This document shows positions 25,629 to 38,554 of a DNA stretch of 64,000 nucleotides, in pieces; positions within the stretch are counted from its first letter, which is position 1; the number at the start of each line of letters is the position of its first letter. The DNA is from Phascolomyces articulosus. Taxonomy: Eukaryota; Mucoromycota; Mucoromycetes; Mucorales; Lichtheimiaceae. The notes under the pieces were generated by a model, which saw nothing but the letters and a program-made list of their open reading frames with translations, did no database searches and was not told the DNA's origin. The stretch is taken from NCBI GenBank assembly GCA_025677815.1, contig JAIXMP010000001.1, positions 1,488,001 through 1,552,000 of the forward strand. The letters are read 5' to 3'. The position numbers were made by a program, and so were the translations under genes.

Positions 25629-27230
25629 GCTATCAAAAATCCATATAAAGCTATAAACAAATGATAAAGAAAAAAAAACCACAGAACGGGGATTTTTGTT
25701 TGTTGACGATGATATGATGATGGATTCTACACGCATCCTAATGTATAAATGCAACATGCATTATAATAATAATAATATATTTATCATACATAATAAACAA
25801 TCCAATCTTAAAGTAACTAAACTGATAGAATTTATTTATATAAGTTATTATATATCTTTAAAACAGATTGACTCACCTATCACCATGCTGTTATTGTGGT
25901 TACTTGAATTAATACTATTACTTTTCTCCTGCTATATATTGGTGTGTAGCTTGTTTTTACAAGACAAGTACCCCATTCTTTTTTAAATCTATAATTAGCA
26001 GTATTTTATCTTATTCAATCACATTCTATACATCACACAAACTATTCTTTATTCAATAAAAGGATGAACAGTCATCTTCTCATTCATATATCTAAACTAC
26101 TACACGTAGTAAGTCTGGATTTCCAAATAAGGAAACTTCATTTTCCATTTACCTTGTTTGTGGCCAGAGATAATAAAAAAAAGTTCGTTTATCTTTTATT
26201 TCGATCAAAAGGGAACCCAAACAGTTTTTAGTATAATAAGAAAAAAAATTTTTTTTTGGTATATCATCCTAAACAGTCATTTATTATTATTAAATAACGG
26301 TTGACCAATGGATATAATAATAATAATATATATTGAAAGAATGATGTACAACAAGTTCTTGCTATTATTAATATTATTATTATCTCTCCTATTTCTTATT
26401 TATGCATTGCATAACATTATGTACATAGAATCATTATTATATAGTTTCACTATTTTATTCAAGAAGAAAAGAAAGATAAGGGTGAATTATATTCTCTTTT
26501 TTTTGGAAGAGTCCTTTGATGGATGAATGATAGCAAAAAAAAAGAGACAGAGAAAAAAAAAACTGTTATCTACCTTCCTTTTTTTTAAAAAAAAAACAAA
26601 GTTTTACATATTACGTATGCATATTATACAATGACTTACTGTATTTGCATTATCTTTATAATGATTATTATGTTTATTAGACAAAGGTCCGCATTGTTTT
26701 TGATGATGAAAAAAAGACTGAAAAAAAAGGTGATGATCTAGATCTATCATCTCTCTATACACACACTCCCTTTTTTCTAAACTTTTCTATTCTATTCTTT
26801 TCAAATGTCACATTCGCTTCTGTGTAATGTCAAAATTATTTGAAATATAGAATATAAGTTTTTTTATTGATTTTACAAGACAAAAAAAAGAAGAATAAAA
26901 CATAGATGACGTATAATACTATTTACTGTAAACTAAAAAGCAAAAAAAGGAGGTATTTTGTGTTTTTCTTGAACAGATTGACTTGAAAAAATATATATAT
27001 AAAAAAAGGAGGGATCATGAATAAAAAAAATTGTTGTTGTAATAAGAGTAATAATAAAAAGCGTGCATGTGTGTGTATTGTTGTTGTTGTTATTATTGCT
27101 GTTATTGTGCTATATATGTTGTGTGCTTGTACTTGTGTGTGTGGCTCTTTTAAGAAGCTTATAATGATGAAAGAAGGAGTAGTACATAGGAAGCTGTTTT
27201 TGTTGAATCGTTGCATTTATATATATATCT
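24425..27230. other. 2.8 kb intergenic region between PPR and GATA genes
   Basis: 3' flanks of two convergent genes. Very AT-rich with poly(T), poly(A) and ATT tracts, plus a (CT)n run at 25602-25628. The ORFs at 24826-25098, 25696-25986 and 26308-26526 are low-complexity and have no family signal. No RNA gene recognised. Confidence 0.45.
25602..25628. repeat. (CT)n microsatellite
   Basis: About 13 CT repeats in non-coding DNA between the PPR and GATA genes. Confidence 0.9.
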
Positions 27231-29273
27231 TTAAGGATGATGATGATTATGATGATGATGGTTAGGTGGTGAGGATGAAGTAGAAGAACTGTTACGTCTT
27301 CCTATTCCTTCTATTGGAGCAAGATGAAATCGTGAAAATGAGGGTGGTGATGTAGATGGATTGAAATTGGAAGAAGAAGTAGAGGATGATAATGTTGGTT
27401 TATTATTGTTAGTGATCGGTATAGATGATGCTGTAGGTGTTGTAGGTGTCATTGTTGTATCTGTTCTTGCTCCTCCACCATTGAGAGTCATAGGTGATGC
27501 TGTTGCTCGAAATGCAGAATGTTGTTGTTCTGATTGCTGTTGCTGTTGCTGAGCTGCACCAAGCATTAAAAGAGAAGATAATACATTACTGTTATTATTA
27601 TTACTAGATAATCCTCCACCACCTCCTGAGGAATTATTATTGTTAGCACCTCCTAGTAATGAACTGAGCATAGAGATTGCTGCTGTTGAAGCCATGGAAA
27701 GTTGATTATTATTGTTGTTGTTTTGTTGTTGTTGAAGAGAAGAATAATCACCACTACCACTAAATCCTCCAGCTGCTGCTACTGCTGCAATGGCGGCAGC
27801 TGATGATGGAGAAGAAGTCGTCGTATTCGTTGATGTGGATGAAGTTTTTGGAATAATCGATTCTAATCCATGAAGTACCTTAGATGAATGAGAAAGTAAA
27901 TTATTGATATTATTCACTTCTTGTTGTAATTCGTCACGTCTTGATTGTAATGCTTGACGTAATTTTCCAGGTTCTAATAGCATGGTAGCTGCCAATGTTG
28001 CAAGAGCAGTAGGATTGGATTCTTCCATGGCATTTAATGACGTTGAAGAAGATGACCCGCTATTATTAGTGTTGCTGTTGTTATTGGCAGCTGTCAATGC
28101 TGTCATAAGGGAACGTACATTGGGAAGTTGTTTCATATCATAGCTGTTGGGTTGTAGTGTACTATTATTTCCACCACTAGCTGCTGTTGCGGCAGCTACG
28201 ACGGCTGCCAATGGATCTGTTTGATCATATGGCATGGGAGATGTAGGTGAATTCGTATTATAAGGAGCAGTACTACTTGAACCCGTGGAATACGGTGACC
28301 TTGCATCACTGGTCGTTGACATTCGCCTTGCACTATCGGGGATTGTCGTATTGTAATCATTATGATAATGTTGTTGCGATGAGGAAGATAATGGCGGTGG
28401 TGGTACGACGGACCGAGAATCCATCATAGAAGAGGGTTGATGATTTAAAGTTTTTACTGGGTCATGCTGATAATGATTATGATGGTGATGATGATGATCG
28501 CAAGGCTGAGTTCCAGCGGTTGCTGATGATTGTGGCTGTTGCTGTTGCTGTTGCTGTTGCTGACGTTGTTGAAAATTTACAAGACTAAACCGCTTACGTC
28601 GTTTAATGACAGTCCGTTTCATAGTAATTGGACGTTGAACATTATGAAGTTTATAATAAAGACCACATGCATTACAAATGGTGTTTCCATCATTATCACG
28701 TCGCCATAAAGGCGTTGTGGTGGTTTGACAATTGAAACATTTTGTTATGGGTGGTGTCCATCGTTGAGGTGTCGGTTGTTGTTGATTTCGTTGTTGACAG
28801 TCTTGACAGTCCATTATACCAGAAGAAGAAGAATCATGATGATGATGGTGGTGGTGGTGGTGATGGTGTGGATGATGATCGACGCCAACAGCGGGGTATG
28901 ACGCGTTATTATTATTATTATTATTACTTGATGAAGGGCCTAAATGATTGGAGGGTGTCGTCATTCGTCCACTCGAAGATAACAAGTTATCTTGTCCTGA
29001 TGATGGTGTTGTATCAAAGGTGGTTGTTGTTGTTCCATTGCTATTTGTGTTATTGCTATGATGATCCCATTGCTGTGGTTGATAAGAAAGTCGTGCACTC
29101 ATAGAATCATCTATTGTTGGTGGAGGTAAACGAGATGAAGAAGAAGATGACATAGAACGTGAGTGTTGATGTTGATGTTGATGGTGATGATGGTCCGCAG
29201 TCGTTGAAGCTGCTGTTGGGTGAGAAGGATTATCGTCCATGATTGTCGTGGCAGTATTTACAACAAGGGTCAT
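27231..29273 (-). CDS. GATA-type zinc-finger transcription factor
   Basis: Nuclear regulator of 680 residues in one exon. A single class-IV GATA finger lies at about residues 176-228: C-x2-C in KCFNCQ, then [20 protein letters not shown], then [17 protein letters not shown] followed by the basic tail VIKRRKRF. The [12 protein letters not shown]...RPxTMK...IKRRKR pattern resembles the C-terminal finger of iron-responsive factors (Fep1/SreA/Urbs1) more than nitrogen regulators such as AreA, which read LCNACGLFLKLHG. The Cys-rich linker and second finger of those factors are absent, so function is not assigned. A heptad-like helix ([19 protein letters not shown]) at about 435-470 may dimerise. 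The remainder is Ser/Asn/Gln/His-rich, with an 11-His run and several Gln runs. The ATG at 29273 is the first in frame. Confidence 0.88.
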   Translation of the reverse strand: MTLVVNTATTIMDDNPSHPTAASTTADHHHHQHQHQHSRSMSSSSSSRLPPPTIDDSMSARLSYQPQQWDHHSNNTNSNGTTTTTFDTTPSSGQDNLLSSSGRMTTPSNHLGPSSSNNNNNNNASYPAVGVDHHPHHHHHHHHHHHDSSSSGIMDCQDCQQRNQQQPTPQRWTPPITKCFNCQTTTTPLWRRDNDGNTICNACGLYYKLHNVQRPITMKRTVIKRRKRFSLVNFQQRQQQQQQQQQPQSSATAGTQPCDHHHHHHNHYQHDPVKTLNHQPSSMMDSRSVVPPPPLSSSSQQHYHNDYNTTIPDSARRMSTTSDARSPYSTGSSSTAPYNTNSPTSPMPYDQTDPLAAVVAAATAASGGNNSTLQPNSYDMKQLPNVRSLMTALTAANNNSNTNNSGSSSSTSLNAMEESNPTALATLAATMLLEPGKLRQALQSRRDELQQEVNNINNLLSHSSKVLHGLESIIPKTSSTSTNTTTSSPSSAAAIAAVAAAGGFSGSGDYSSLQQQQNNNNNNQLSMASTAAISMLSSLLGGANNNNSSGGGGGLSSNNNNSNVLSSLLMLGAAQQQQQQSEQQHSAFRATASPMTLNGGGARTDTTMTPTTPTASSIPITNNNKPTLSSSTSSSNFNPSTSPPSFSRFHLAPIEGIGRRNSSSTSSSPPNHHHHNHHHP

Positions 29274-32200
29274 TTATTGTCGTATAGAAAAAGAGGAACG
29301 AGTTTTACAAATCAATATAATCAATCGGTAGCAATCAATAATGTTGTTACTGGTATCCATGTAAAAGAAAATAAGGGGAAAAAACGCACACACACTGTTT
29401 TTAGTTGATGTTGTTTTTCTTTTTTCGAGGAGAACAAGAAGTATGATATATATATTCAAAACGTTTTAATACTTAAAAAGAGGTATATATATATGATTAT
29501 TATATTAAGAAATAGTAACAGTAAATAAGTATAATATAGTAAATGGTATTGATTATTTTATGATATAAAAGATAAAAAAAAAGTGATAAAAAGAAAAAGA
29601 AGAAGGAGAGGAAATTACAAGAGTGACTTTGACGATTTGTTTAAAGAAGAAAAGAAGAAAAAAAGAGCAAGGTGAGCGTGTTATAAGTATCAAGTATAAA
29701 AAAGAGATAAAGAATTGTTATCTATCCCTGATTGGCCAGTGATTAGTTTTTTTTTTCTTTTTTGCCCGTTTACTTACAGCAGGCGTTGACACTTATGAAA
29801 AAAGTTGGGGGTGGGAGTGTAAGTAATAATGGTAAGTAGTAGTAGTGGTTAATAGTATTCGTATGGAGTAGTAGTACGTAGCAGCAGCAGCAGAAGCAGA
29901 GAAAAGGAAAAAAAAGCAACCCAAAAACGTATATAAACAGAGAAAATAGATAAGATATAAAATCCTTATCTGTCCGACACAACATATTATTATTATTTTG
30001 ATGCTGTTGCTACTCATACACACACACACACACACACACAATCCTTTTCCTAAAATAATAACTCGATCCCCCTCCTCACTACTCCCCTTTCTCTCCCCCC
30101 ACAAAAAAATAGCTCAGCTTATTATAGGTTGTTGTTTACTGCCTAAAAAATTATTGATAAAGCGGATTGGTTTTCTGTGTAACTTGCTCTGTCCAAAAAC
30201 CTTTTGTTATCTAACGGAGTATGCCTATCTTTCCGTAATCATCTCTTTTGGCTCATGCGGGTTTCATTATACGTCCCATGGAAGATCGTCATCATTCTTA
30301 TATTTATATCTTATTTATATCTTATGTTTCATATTATTCATATTACGATGACCATAACCATCAGCATCATCATCATTACCATTATTATTATTAGTGTTGT
30401 TGTTTTCTATGAGAATACTTAACAGATTAGCAACTTCTTTATACATCTAACTAAAATATCATCATTTCTCAAATAGTTATTATCGTATCACTGGAAACCG
30501 TTGTTTAGTAAATTTTAAGGTTTCTGAGATAAATAGAAGCGCGTGAAGAATTATGCTGATGGTTGATATATATGCTCCTTGTATATCTCATAAAAATTAT
30601 ACTCTACATATAATATTATTATCATGATAAAATAATGGGAATGATAACAGCATCAATGATGATTGCATCTTGGTTGAAACAAAAAGGTTACCAAAGTTTT
30701 TTTTTTTGCTAAACAGGATGTAAATTACCTTTTTCTGTATATAATTATTAAGCTTCACCCCCTCCAAACAATAATCTTTTATTTTCAAAAATACGACATG
30801 GAGTATTTCAATAAAAGTTGTATATCTTACTATTGGGTGTATAGAACGCATTGATACATTATTATTCACTTCAAAAAGAGATTGTTGGCTTGTATCAGTT
30901 TATCTTTTCTGAATTGGATTTTTTTCCCACCCCGCTTTTTTTATATGTATTTATTTTCTTCCGTGCTCCCTTGAATTCCAGAATTTTGATAGGAGAAAGG
31001 TGGATTGCTTTGTTTCTCATTTTTTTTGATGAAAGATGCTCTCTTAGGTAGGATAAGGGGGGAGTTATTAGTTGTTATTAGTGAATAAAAAATAACAAAG
31101 AATCAAATAAAGGTCGTTCTTATCTTATACAATTAATAGTATGATGTGATTCAGAAAATGATAAAATTCAAAAGCATGCAAGACAATGATAAGACAATCT
31201 TATGCATTATCAAATATATTATTATTCAACTCCAGAAAGAGACTCAACAAACAGTTGAAGCATATGATAATAATAATAAATAGTATTATGATCCTTTCAT
31301 TTTGCATCTTGGTAAAAAGTAATAGTAGAAGATTAATAGTCAAAATGACAGACATATATTCCTGATTGCATCCAGGATAAAAAGAGATACTTACCTTAAA
31401 TCATATAGGAAGATATTACTATGATTGCTAATTATTTTAGGTTTCTTTTTTTGAGGAAAACAATCTATCTATTTGATACTTCCTTAAGCTGTCAATAATA
31501 TCATTAATGAGATCAACATCCGTTCAAAAAGTTGAATATGTGATATCTCCCCCCCAAAAAAAATAAATAAACAGAATCCCACGATCCTGTTAATCTGAGT
31601 TTTTTTTGTGTAACTTTATCAACCTTTATTTGAGATATGTATTTTATCTTTATTGAAGCATGAACTGCTATTATTGCATTCTTTTCTTGTTATTGAGAAT
31701 ATTAGAATCATCTAGATGAACGTCCTTTATTGAATTATGACTCTTTATTCAATGGATTTCCTATTTGAACATAAAGAGTGTCTAATGGTGAAAAATAAAT
31801 AAAAAAAAGAAAGGGTAAAAATTACGCCGTATAAACAAAAAGCCCTTGATCTTGTGGGCTCAATTAACACATGTTGATGCATCATTTATTTAGCATATTT
31901 GTTATCATAAAAGAAATGTCAAATTGTTAATGTAATTTAAATGGTCACCATTGACTACTAATTACTGAAATGGTATCTGAAACATATCTTTACCTAAAAG
32001 AGAGTCATTTATTATTGGTAATAATAATACTTTGTAATTTATTGCACCCATACGGACGTAGTAGATGTCTTTCTTTTTCTATCGCTTTTTCTAAATTAAA
32101 AAACGTACACAATAATTCTATAATATGTAGTGTATTGTAAAACAATAACTCCGGTAAGTATATAATATTAAACATGCATGAACCGGATTAGATAATAAGC

Positions 32201-32650
32201 AAGCATATGTATATCTGTAATAATAGCATGAGACTATATTAGTCGTGTCAATAAAAGAAAATCTTTAACCAGTTTAACCTTCTTATGAAAGTCTATGACG
32301 TAAAATGCCACTATCAACATGATCTCTATATATACATACTTGATGAAATGTTGAATAGCTTATTTCTACTACATTATTGATATGATATATGTTTACCATG
32401 AAGTATACCTTTAGGATTAGGTATAATAATTACAAAATTACTCCTTTTCACCAACGATGACATATTATTATATTGGATATCATGTTATAATAGTATACGT
32501 AAGTTTATATATTGTTGCTCAACGGTAACGCTATCATATGAAGGTATGATGTATATATAATATCCAAGTTTGAATGCTTTCCTGCTTGATTATTTAGTAT
32601 ATATAAAAACCAAATAAAAAAGGTTTTCTTCTTCATTTAAAGACGTGGTT
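29274..32650. other. 3.4 kb gene-poor region upstream of the GATA gene
   Basis: The first several hundred bases are probably the GATA promoter. A (CA)n run lies at 30017-30041. The rest is AT-rich with no ORF of recognisable type. No tRNA-like box B sequence was found. Confidence 0.45.
30017..30041. repeat. (CA)n microsatellite
   Basis: About twelve CA repeats in non-coding DNA. Confidence 0.9.
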
Positions 32651-32815
32651 TTATATTACACGGAGTCCCATAACACACCACGATGGAACAAATCCATTAC
32701 GGTGGACAACAGATTCACAGGAATCAAGAGCTGCAGCATTACTGCTACTTATTAAAGCGGTAGAGATGATACTAACCACAGAGAGGAAGCAAGTGCGGAA
32801 GGAAGATTGAACCAT
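32651..32815 (-). CDS. small secreted peptide, or first exon of a secreted protein
   Basis: A 54-residue ORF with ATG at 32815. Residues 1-29 look like a signal peptide: MVQSSFRTC, then a hydrophobic core FLSVVSIISTALISSS, then NAAA as a cleavage site. The mature part of about 25 residues contains two cysteines (DSCESVVHRN...PSWC). A donor-like GTGTAATAT lies just before the stop, so this may be exon 1 of a longer gene running leftwards, but I could not find a convincing next exon. It lies alone in a gene-poor region. The family is unknown. Confidence 0.4.
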   Translation of the reverse strand: MVQSSFRTCFLSVVSIISTALISSSNAAALDSCESVVHRNGFVPSWCVMGLRVI

Positions 32816-34603
32816 GATGGTGATCTTTCTAATTCCAGAAAAAATTAGTAATGAAAATGAAATTTATAGAATAATAAACAACCAAAAGTAGTTGTACGTA
32901 GAAATAAATAATTTTTTCTTTGTTACGAACTCTTTACATTACTATCTTTTGGATTCATCTCTAGATGTTAAACATTCTCGGATATTGATCGTCATCATCA
33001 TTAAAAAGAATATACTCTTTTTCTGCCTATTTTTACCTGCCAGTAAAACATTTTATTTTAACCATAATGATAATGTTATGTATAATATAATATACTAGAA
33101 AACATGAGCGTTTTATTATATATATGTATAACAAAATTTCTAAATGTAGTACTGCATTACTTACATTACTCCTCCATAGTGGAAACAACACTCTATCTTG
33201 TTTCCCTGAAAAAAGAAGAAGGTGCAGACTATCATACTACTTCCGGATCTTGTGGTGTGAAGACCCACTCCTCTAGATCTTCTTGAAGAAAGGTATTACT
33301 ATATACTTACATAGAAAGTAAACTATGATTAACTCAATATTCGTAATAACTTGAACTTATTCCTCTTGCTTCTCTGCATTATCTCTTCACTTAGGAGAAC
33401 ATATTTAAAAGTACATATTTGTATAGTGTATAAACTCACGAAATTGTTATTTTTCTGGATTATTCTTTTTTTCAATAATATATTGCTTGAATATATGCTT
33501 TTTTTACATATTACGTAGTATTACAAATTATTTATATTGTTAATTTGATATTGGGTCATGTCTTATACTTATATAACAATAACCTGATGAGCACCAATTC
33601 ATGTATAACCGTCATTTTGAAACACCAAGAATGTAAGAAAAATATCATTATTATTTCAAGAAGTATAGGCAGCATTCCAATTAGTTCAGGAGCTTAGTTC
33701 CAGTCCCAAGAATTTTGGTTTAACTGGTGGCTGTACCATAATAAGTAAGTGATTCTTTTAATACGAGCCCCTTATTTATCTTCTGCAAGTTTACTCACAT
33801 TAGCAACAGTCTCCATTATAAATACACCACCTTCTATTCTAATGCAGCCGTCACAACATTAGATATAAAAAAAAGATCCACAGTTGACATGGTCTTTTCG
33901 TATAAATCACTACTGTCAGCAGTTGAACACTTCTTTCTCTAAGATAATAATAGCTTGTTGAAGAGATGATCTACACATATTCAACATCCGTTATTTTGTC
34001 AGTTTTGTTTAAATAATTAGTTTTTATTTTGATTTGATTCTAGTCTCTCTGTTAATGTGGCCATTACCATGCCCATCAAATCAAATATTTATGTATGAAT
34101 ACTTTTGATTGTTTGCTATTGTACTATAAATCTGAGCTAGTACCACTGAGAGTACCTCTACTGTGCAACCATAAAAATCCTATTATGGCGAATTGAGACT
34201 TATAGGGTTTTATATCTGCGGTAAGGCCAATATCTCAAGTAGTCAAAAATTGCTTATTTTATTCATGAGCACTACTACCATTACTTTTACCAATCAGATT
34301 GTACTTTGCTAATTTTTTGATACCGTACATGAAACATACCTCACGTACGAGTCAATGCTAGATGTAAATCCATTTCACAAGAATGATAATATCCTGAACA
34401 ATGCTATTATTTTTATATTATATTCATTCTACGTAGCTGTCATGCTGACTATTATAATGATGCGGAATTCTTCTTTTATTAAAACACGACAGCCTATCTG
34501 ATCATAGGAAAGATAAAATAAGAGTATCTTATATATTCTGCTTTACTTAGGACACGTAACTAGACCATCAAATTGCTAATTCTCTTTTTTTTCTTGTTTC
34601 TTT
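32816..34603. other. 1.8 kb intergenic stretch
   Basis: AT-rich with no recognised gene. At 33229-33290 both strands read peptide-like sequence (minus: LEEWVFTPQDPEVV before a stop), and at 33690-33730 the minus strand reads PPVKPKFLGLELSS. These are too short and isolated to call. Confidence 0.35.
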
Positions 34604-34950
34604 GTGCAGCTTCGGTTGTTCACGACAAGTTGCTTCAGTTCTATTGGTGATAAGTTTATTACTATTCAGATTTCAATAACATACATATCAATGCCTTACA
34701 TATATATCCAATCCTTTCGTAGACATGATCATTACCTATGGAAGATCAGCACAAATCGATCTTGCTTGCCTTCTCAAAACTGCAGTTTCTGGAAACAATT
34801 ATCTATTAGTTATGGCTGGTATTAGTACGAGATTTTACCTTTTGAACTTGTTGGTTGTTCATGAATTTTCTTTAAAAGATAAAATAATTCTCTCGCCAGT
34901 GGTGAAAGAATTATTATCAGTAATGATATCGCAAACCATGACAGCAATAT
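34604..34950 (+). pseudogene. possible remnant of a GH17-like glycosidase
   Basis: A plus-strand frame reads NPFVDMIITYGRSAQID, then LACLLKTAVSGNNYLLVMAG and I. This resembles the early barrel strands of GH17 glucanases (F-x3-I-R-x-Y-G...Q...A-x-x-x...V-x-x-G-I). A preceding acceptor-like TTTGTGCAG at 34602-34610 opens a short frame (SVVHDKLLQFY) but the two do not join in phase. No start, signal peptide or downstream catalytic segments were found. It may be a decayed gene or chance similarity. Confidence 0.2.
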
Positions 34951-36009
34951 AAAAAAATGAAAATAATAAAAATAGCCCTATCTGAATATTACATTTAATA
35001 CTAAAAGTATATACCTGCATGTTTGAAGTTACCCTTGCTTAACTTCGTAGTCATGACAAAGCAAATTTAAGCTAATTGTCTCCAAGGCAATGATGGCTTA
35101 CTTCCAAGGCCAGTGGCTCAATTTGGAAGATGAGGCCTATTTTCAAAACCATGGCTTGTTTTTATTTTGCATAGTCAAATTTAATTTCCAGAATTTTTGT
35201 GTATAGTGTTGTGTGACAGTTTTATGCTATGGTCCCATGATGCTACTAGCACAGGTACTCTATGTATTACTAGTAATCGATAAGCTATATAAAATAACAC
35301 AGTACCTCTCCACCTTTTGCAACAGTGGTAATTCCAATAATCTAGATGCGGAAGTCGAGTGATTGCAAAAACTGAGGTCTTGTTTCACTTAATCATCTGA
35401 TCTTCTACGCTGTGTACTACTACCGTGGGGTTTGCTGCAGTCAACAAATAAACATGAACACTAAGATTATCTTTGGGTATGTATAAAGTGTATTGTGCTT
35501 TTCATCATTTTTACTTTTAAAAATACATATAAAATTACCTCAATAAGCTGCAAAATCCGTAAAATCTTATGAGTCTCAGAAAATGAAGTAGTTTTTATAC
35601 CCGATTAGACGCATCAATTATAAATAATGATGCAAATTTGCCAAAGTGCAAATTTTATAAGTATTACAATAATTCTCACTAAATTGGTACAGAAATCGTA
35701 GGGGACCACTGTAGTGTACAATATAATGGGATGAATGTAATGAAGTGTTGTAATTTTTATCATAAAAAGTATCATTTTCTGTGTCAAATATTGCATGTAT
35801 AATTTAACATGAAGCTAGTACCATCTCTTAATAGATAATACTCATCTCCGGACCTTACGGATATAATACTTCGAACATTTTGTTGTATCCGACTTCGTCG
35901 GGTCCTTTTAGTTGTACTACCAACAATCACAATGTGGAGGTTTTATAAAAGAAAACAAATTTCCGTTCTCTCTTTTCTACTTTATCGTCTTTTTTTCTTC
36001 TCGTATCCT
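34951..36009. other. intergenic region upstream of the carboxypeptidase
   Basis: AT-rich. A short plus-strand open stretch near 35088-35160 reads MMAYFQGQWLNLEDEAYF and stops soon after; no family. The carboxypeptidase promoter lies at the right end. Confidence 0.35.
35944..35950 (+). promoter_or_regulatory. TATA box of the serine carboxypeptidase gene
   Basis: TATAAAA lies 66 bases before the ATG at 36010 and 12 bases after an upstream in-frame ATG at 35932. This placement argues for translation starting at 36010. Confidence 0.5.
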
Positions 36010-38330
36010 ATGCGACCTTTTTACACTCGACTCTTATCCCTTGCAGCTGTTACTGCAACTGCTTGGTCAACTGCTTATGCTGATTTAGGATTCTTTGCCC
36101 AAAGTCAATTGGACCAATGGCCCATTAGTTCCAAATCTCAGGATCCCATTCCTGTTGTTAAGGAACCAATCCAAGCACAACAATTCAGAGTTTTGAAAAA
36201 TGACCGAGTAAAGGACTATGCAGTACGCGTTAAAGAAACTACCTCATGTGAAGAAGGTGTACAAGTAAGTTCTAGCATTCTTTTTTCTTCTTTTTATCTA
36301 TAAAAAGTATGGTTTTCACAAGAAAAACTAATTTTTTTTGTACAGTACTCGGGTTATATTGATAACTTTCAAACGGACGATCACTTGTTCTTTTGGTTTT
36401 TTGAATCGCGTTCTTCGCCTGACACAGACCCTGTTGTTTTATGGTTAAACGGTGGCCCTGTATGGAAAAGAAATTAATTTTCTACTTTGTTATTATTTAT
36501 GCATTAAAATATCCTAACCTCCTTTCCCCCCCTTTTTTTTTCTTTGCACGCGTTTCCATAGGGATGCAGTTCCATGATGGGTGCCTGGATGGAGCTGGGG
36601 TAAGTAGGATATAAAAGATAAATTCATTGGTTATGTATTATATTCATTGCTAACCAACCCAACTGTATTTAGTCCTTGTTTAGTGGATAAATCTGGTAAC
36701 TCCACTGTTCGCAACGAACACAGTTGGAATTCCGTTGCCAACGTAATTTTTTTGGATCAGGTACTCTATCTACATCCTTATATACTATCTTTATTTTTGA
36801 TAGGATTATTATTATTTTTACTGGTTCTAACTAACCAACATATTAATTATATATAGCCTGTCAATGTTGGATATAGTTATGGCAAATCTAAAGTTAGAGA
36901 TTCTAAGCAATCCGCTAATGATGTTGCTGCCTTTTTGCAACTTTTCTTTGGTGAATTCCCTGAATATTCTGATAATCCATTCCACATTTCTGGTGAATCT
37001 TATGGTAAAAAATTACTTTAAGCAATCTTATTGTTTGGTTTATCTTATTGTGAATGTTAGTACCCACTTGTCTTTTTCTACTGTATTATTATAGGTGGAC
37101 ATTATTTACCTTCACTAGCTACAGAAATTATTCGTCGAAACAAGGAGGCTGATCGAGGTCATATCCATATCCCATTTGAATCCATGCTGATCGGCAACGG
37201 CTGGACTGAACCACGTACCCAACTTCGACACTATGAAACTTACTCATGTGCTACTGATTCAGAATGTAAGATAGTATAGATTTTGAGAAAATTGGATTGG
37301 ATGGAATAGGATAAGAATGAAAAGAAAAGAAAAATCTTTTTTATATAGATATCCATCTTGACTTAATCTTTTTTTTTAATTAGATAAGCCTATTTTCGAT
37401 GAACAAGAATGTGAAAAGATGCGAAATACTTATCCACGCTGTGAAAAACTCATGTCAGCATGTTATCGATTCCCATCTCCATTGACGTGTGTCCCTGCTA
37501 ATTTCTACTGTGAAAAAACTCAACAAGAAAATTTTGGAGCCACTGGATTGAATCCTTATGATATTCGAAAGAACTGTACCGGCGATTCTGGTCTTTGCTA
37601 TGATGAAATTGATGCTATTGGCAAATATGCCAATAATCCTGAAGTTCGATGGGAATTAGGTGTTGATGAAAAAGCTGGAGAATACAGTGGATGTTCAGAT
37701 TCTGTTGGATATCGATTTGCACTTACAGGGGATGGGTAAGTTTGTTTTTCTTTCTCCCTATTTATTGTTTGTATTGGAAATGCATTACAATATGCTGATT
37801 TACTTTATATTTGAAGTGCTCGTGATTTCTCAAAACATGTTGCAGAAACACTCCACGAAAATATCCGTGTTCTTCTCTATGTTGGTGATATGGTAAATAG
37901 AATATCAACTTTCTCTTTGTATATAACTGGATGTTTATATTGTGATCTCGTTGAATAACACATTATGGAATAATAGGATTGGATCTGTAACTGGTTCGGA
38001 AATTTGGCTTGGTCATTGAAAATGGAATGGTCTGGCAAGGAAGGTTATGGACAAGCATTGGAAAAACCTTGGTACAATAAAAATACAATGGAAAAGGCAG
38101 GAGAAGTACGTAACCACGAAAATTTGACATTTTTACGTGTGTTTGATGCAGGTCATATGGTAAGCTTTCGATTCATGTTTCATATTCTTTCCCCAACAGT
38201 GTATAATGCAAAAAATACTAATTTCTTTTTTCGGGGGGTTTTCTTATTGAAGGTACCTTATGATCAACCTGAGAATGCATTGGATTTCTTTTCGCGATGG
38301 CTTGAAAATGAATCACTTTCTGAAAAATAG
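36010..38330 (+). CDS. serine carboxypeptidase, family S10 (carboxypeptidase Y-like)
   Basis: Secretory or vacuolar exopeptidase removing C-terminal residues. Ten exons were rebuilt: 36010-36264, 36346-36459, 36562-36599, 36673-36760, 36857-37004, 37095-37265, 37384-37735, 37817-37892, 37977-38159 and 38253-38330, giving 500 residues. A signal peptide ([24 protein letters not shown]) is followed by a propeptide-like segment. Family blocks are intact: [53 protein letters not shown] with catalytic Ser about 213, [20 protein letters not shown] with the catalytic Asp in GDMD, and FDAGHMVPYDQP with His about 474. The GCSS oxyanion region and Cys-rich middle match CPY. An intron interrupts the catalytic-His motif directly after GHM. 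N-glycosylation sequons such as NCTG are present. Substrate class beyond S10 is not assigned. Confidence 0.95.
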
Positions 38331-38554
38331 AATATAATCATTAAAAATGGTTTTTAGCAAACTGATAAGATTCAATTCGTTCCTTATAATAAAGAGTTGT
38401 ATGTTGCACATTATTATAAATAACTCAGCCATTATAAAATCTGCATTGATTTTGTCTTATTCTGCAGTTTCTTCTTTCTCGCTTAATTCGGAAAAGCTTG
38501 TAGCTTCTTTTTTAAAAAAAACTCTCACACCCCTTTGAGTAACTACTTTGACAA

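Noticed and set aside
33104..33286. Plus-strand ORF ending GSCGVKTHSSRSS
   Set aside because: The opposite strand reads an equally protein-like peptide and neither connects to other exons.
35932..36009. Upstream start for the carboxypeptidase
   Set aside because: The ATG at 35932 lies before the TATAAAA element at 35944, so it is probably outside the transcript.
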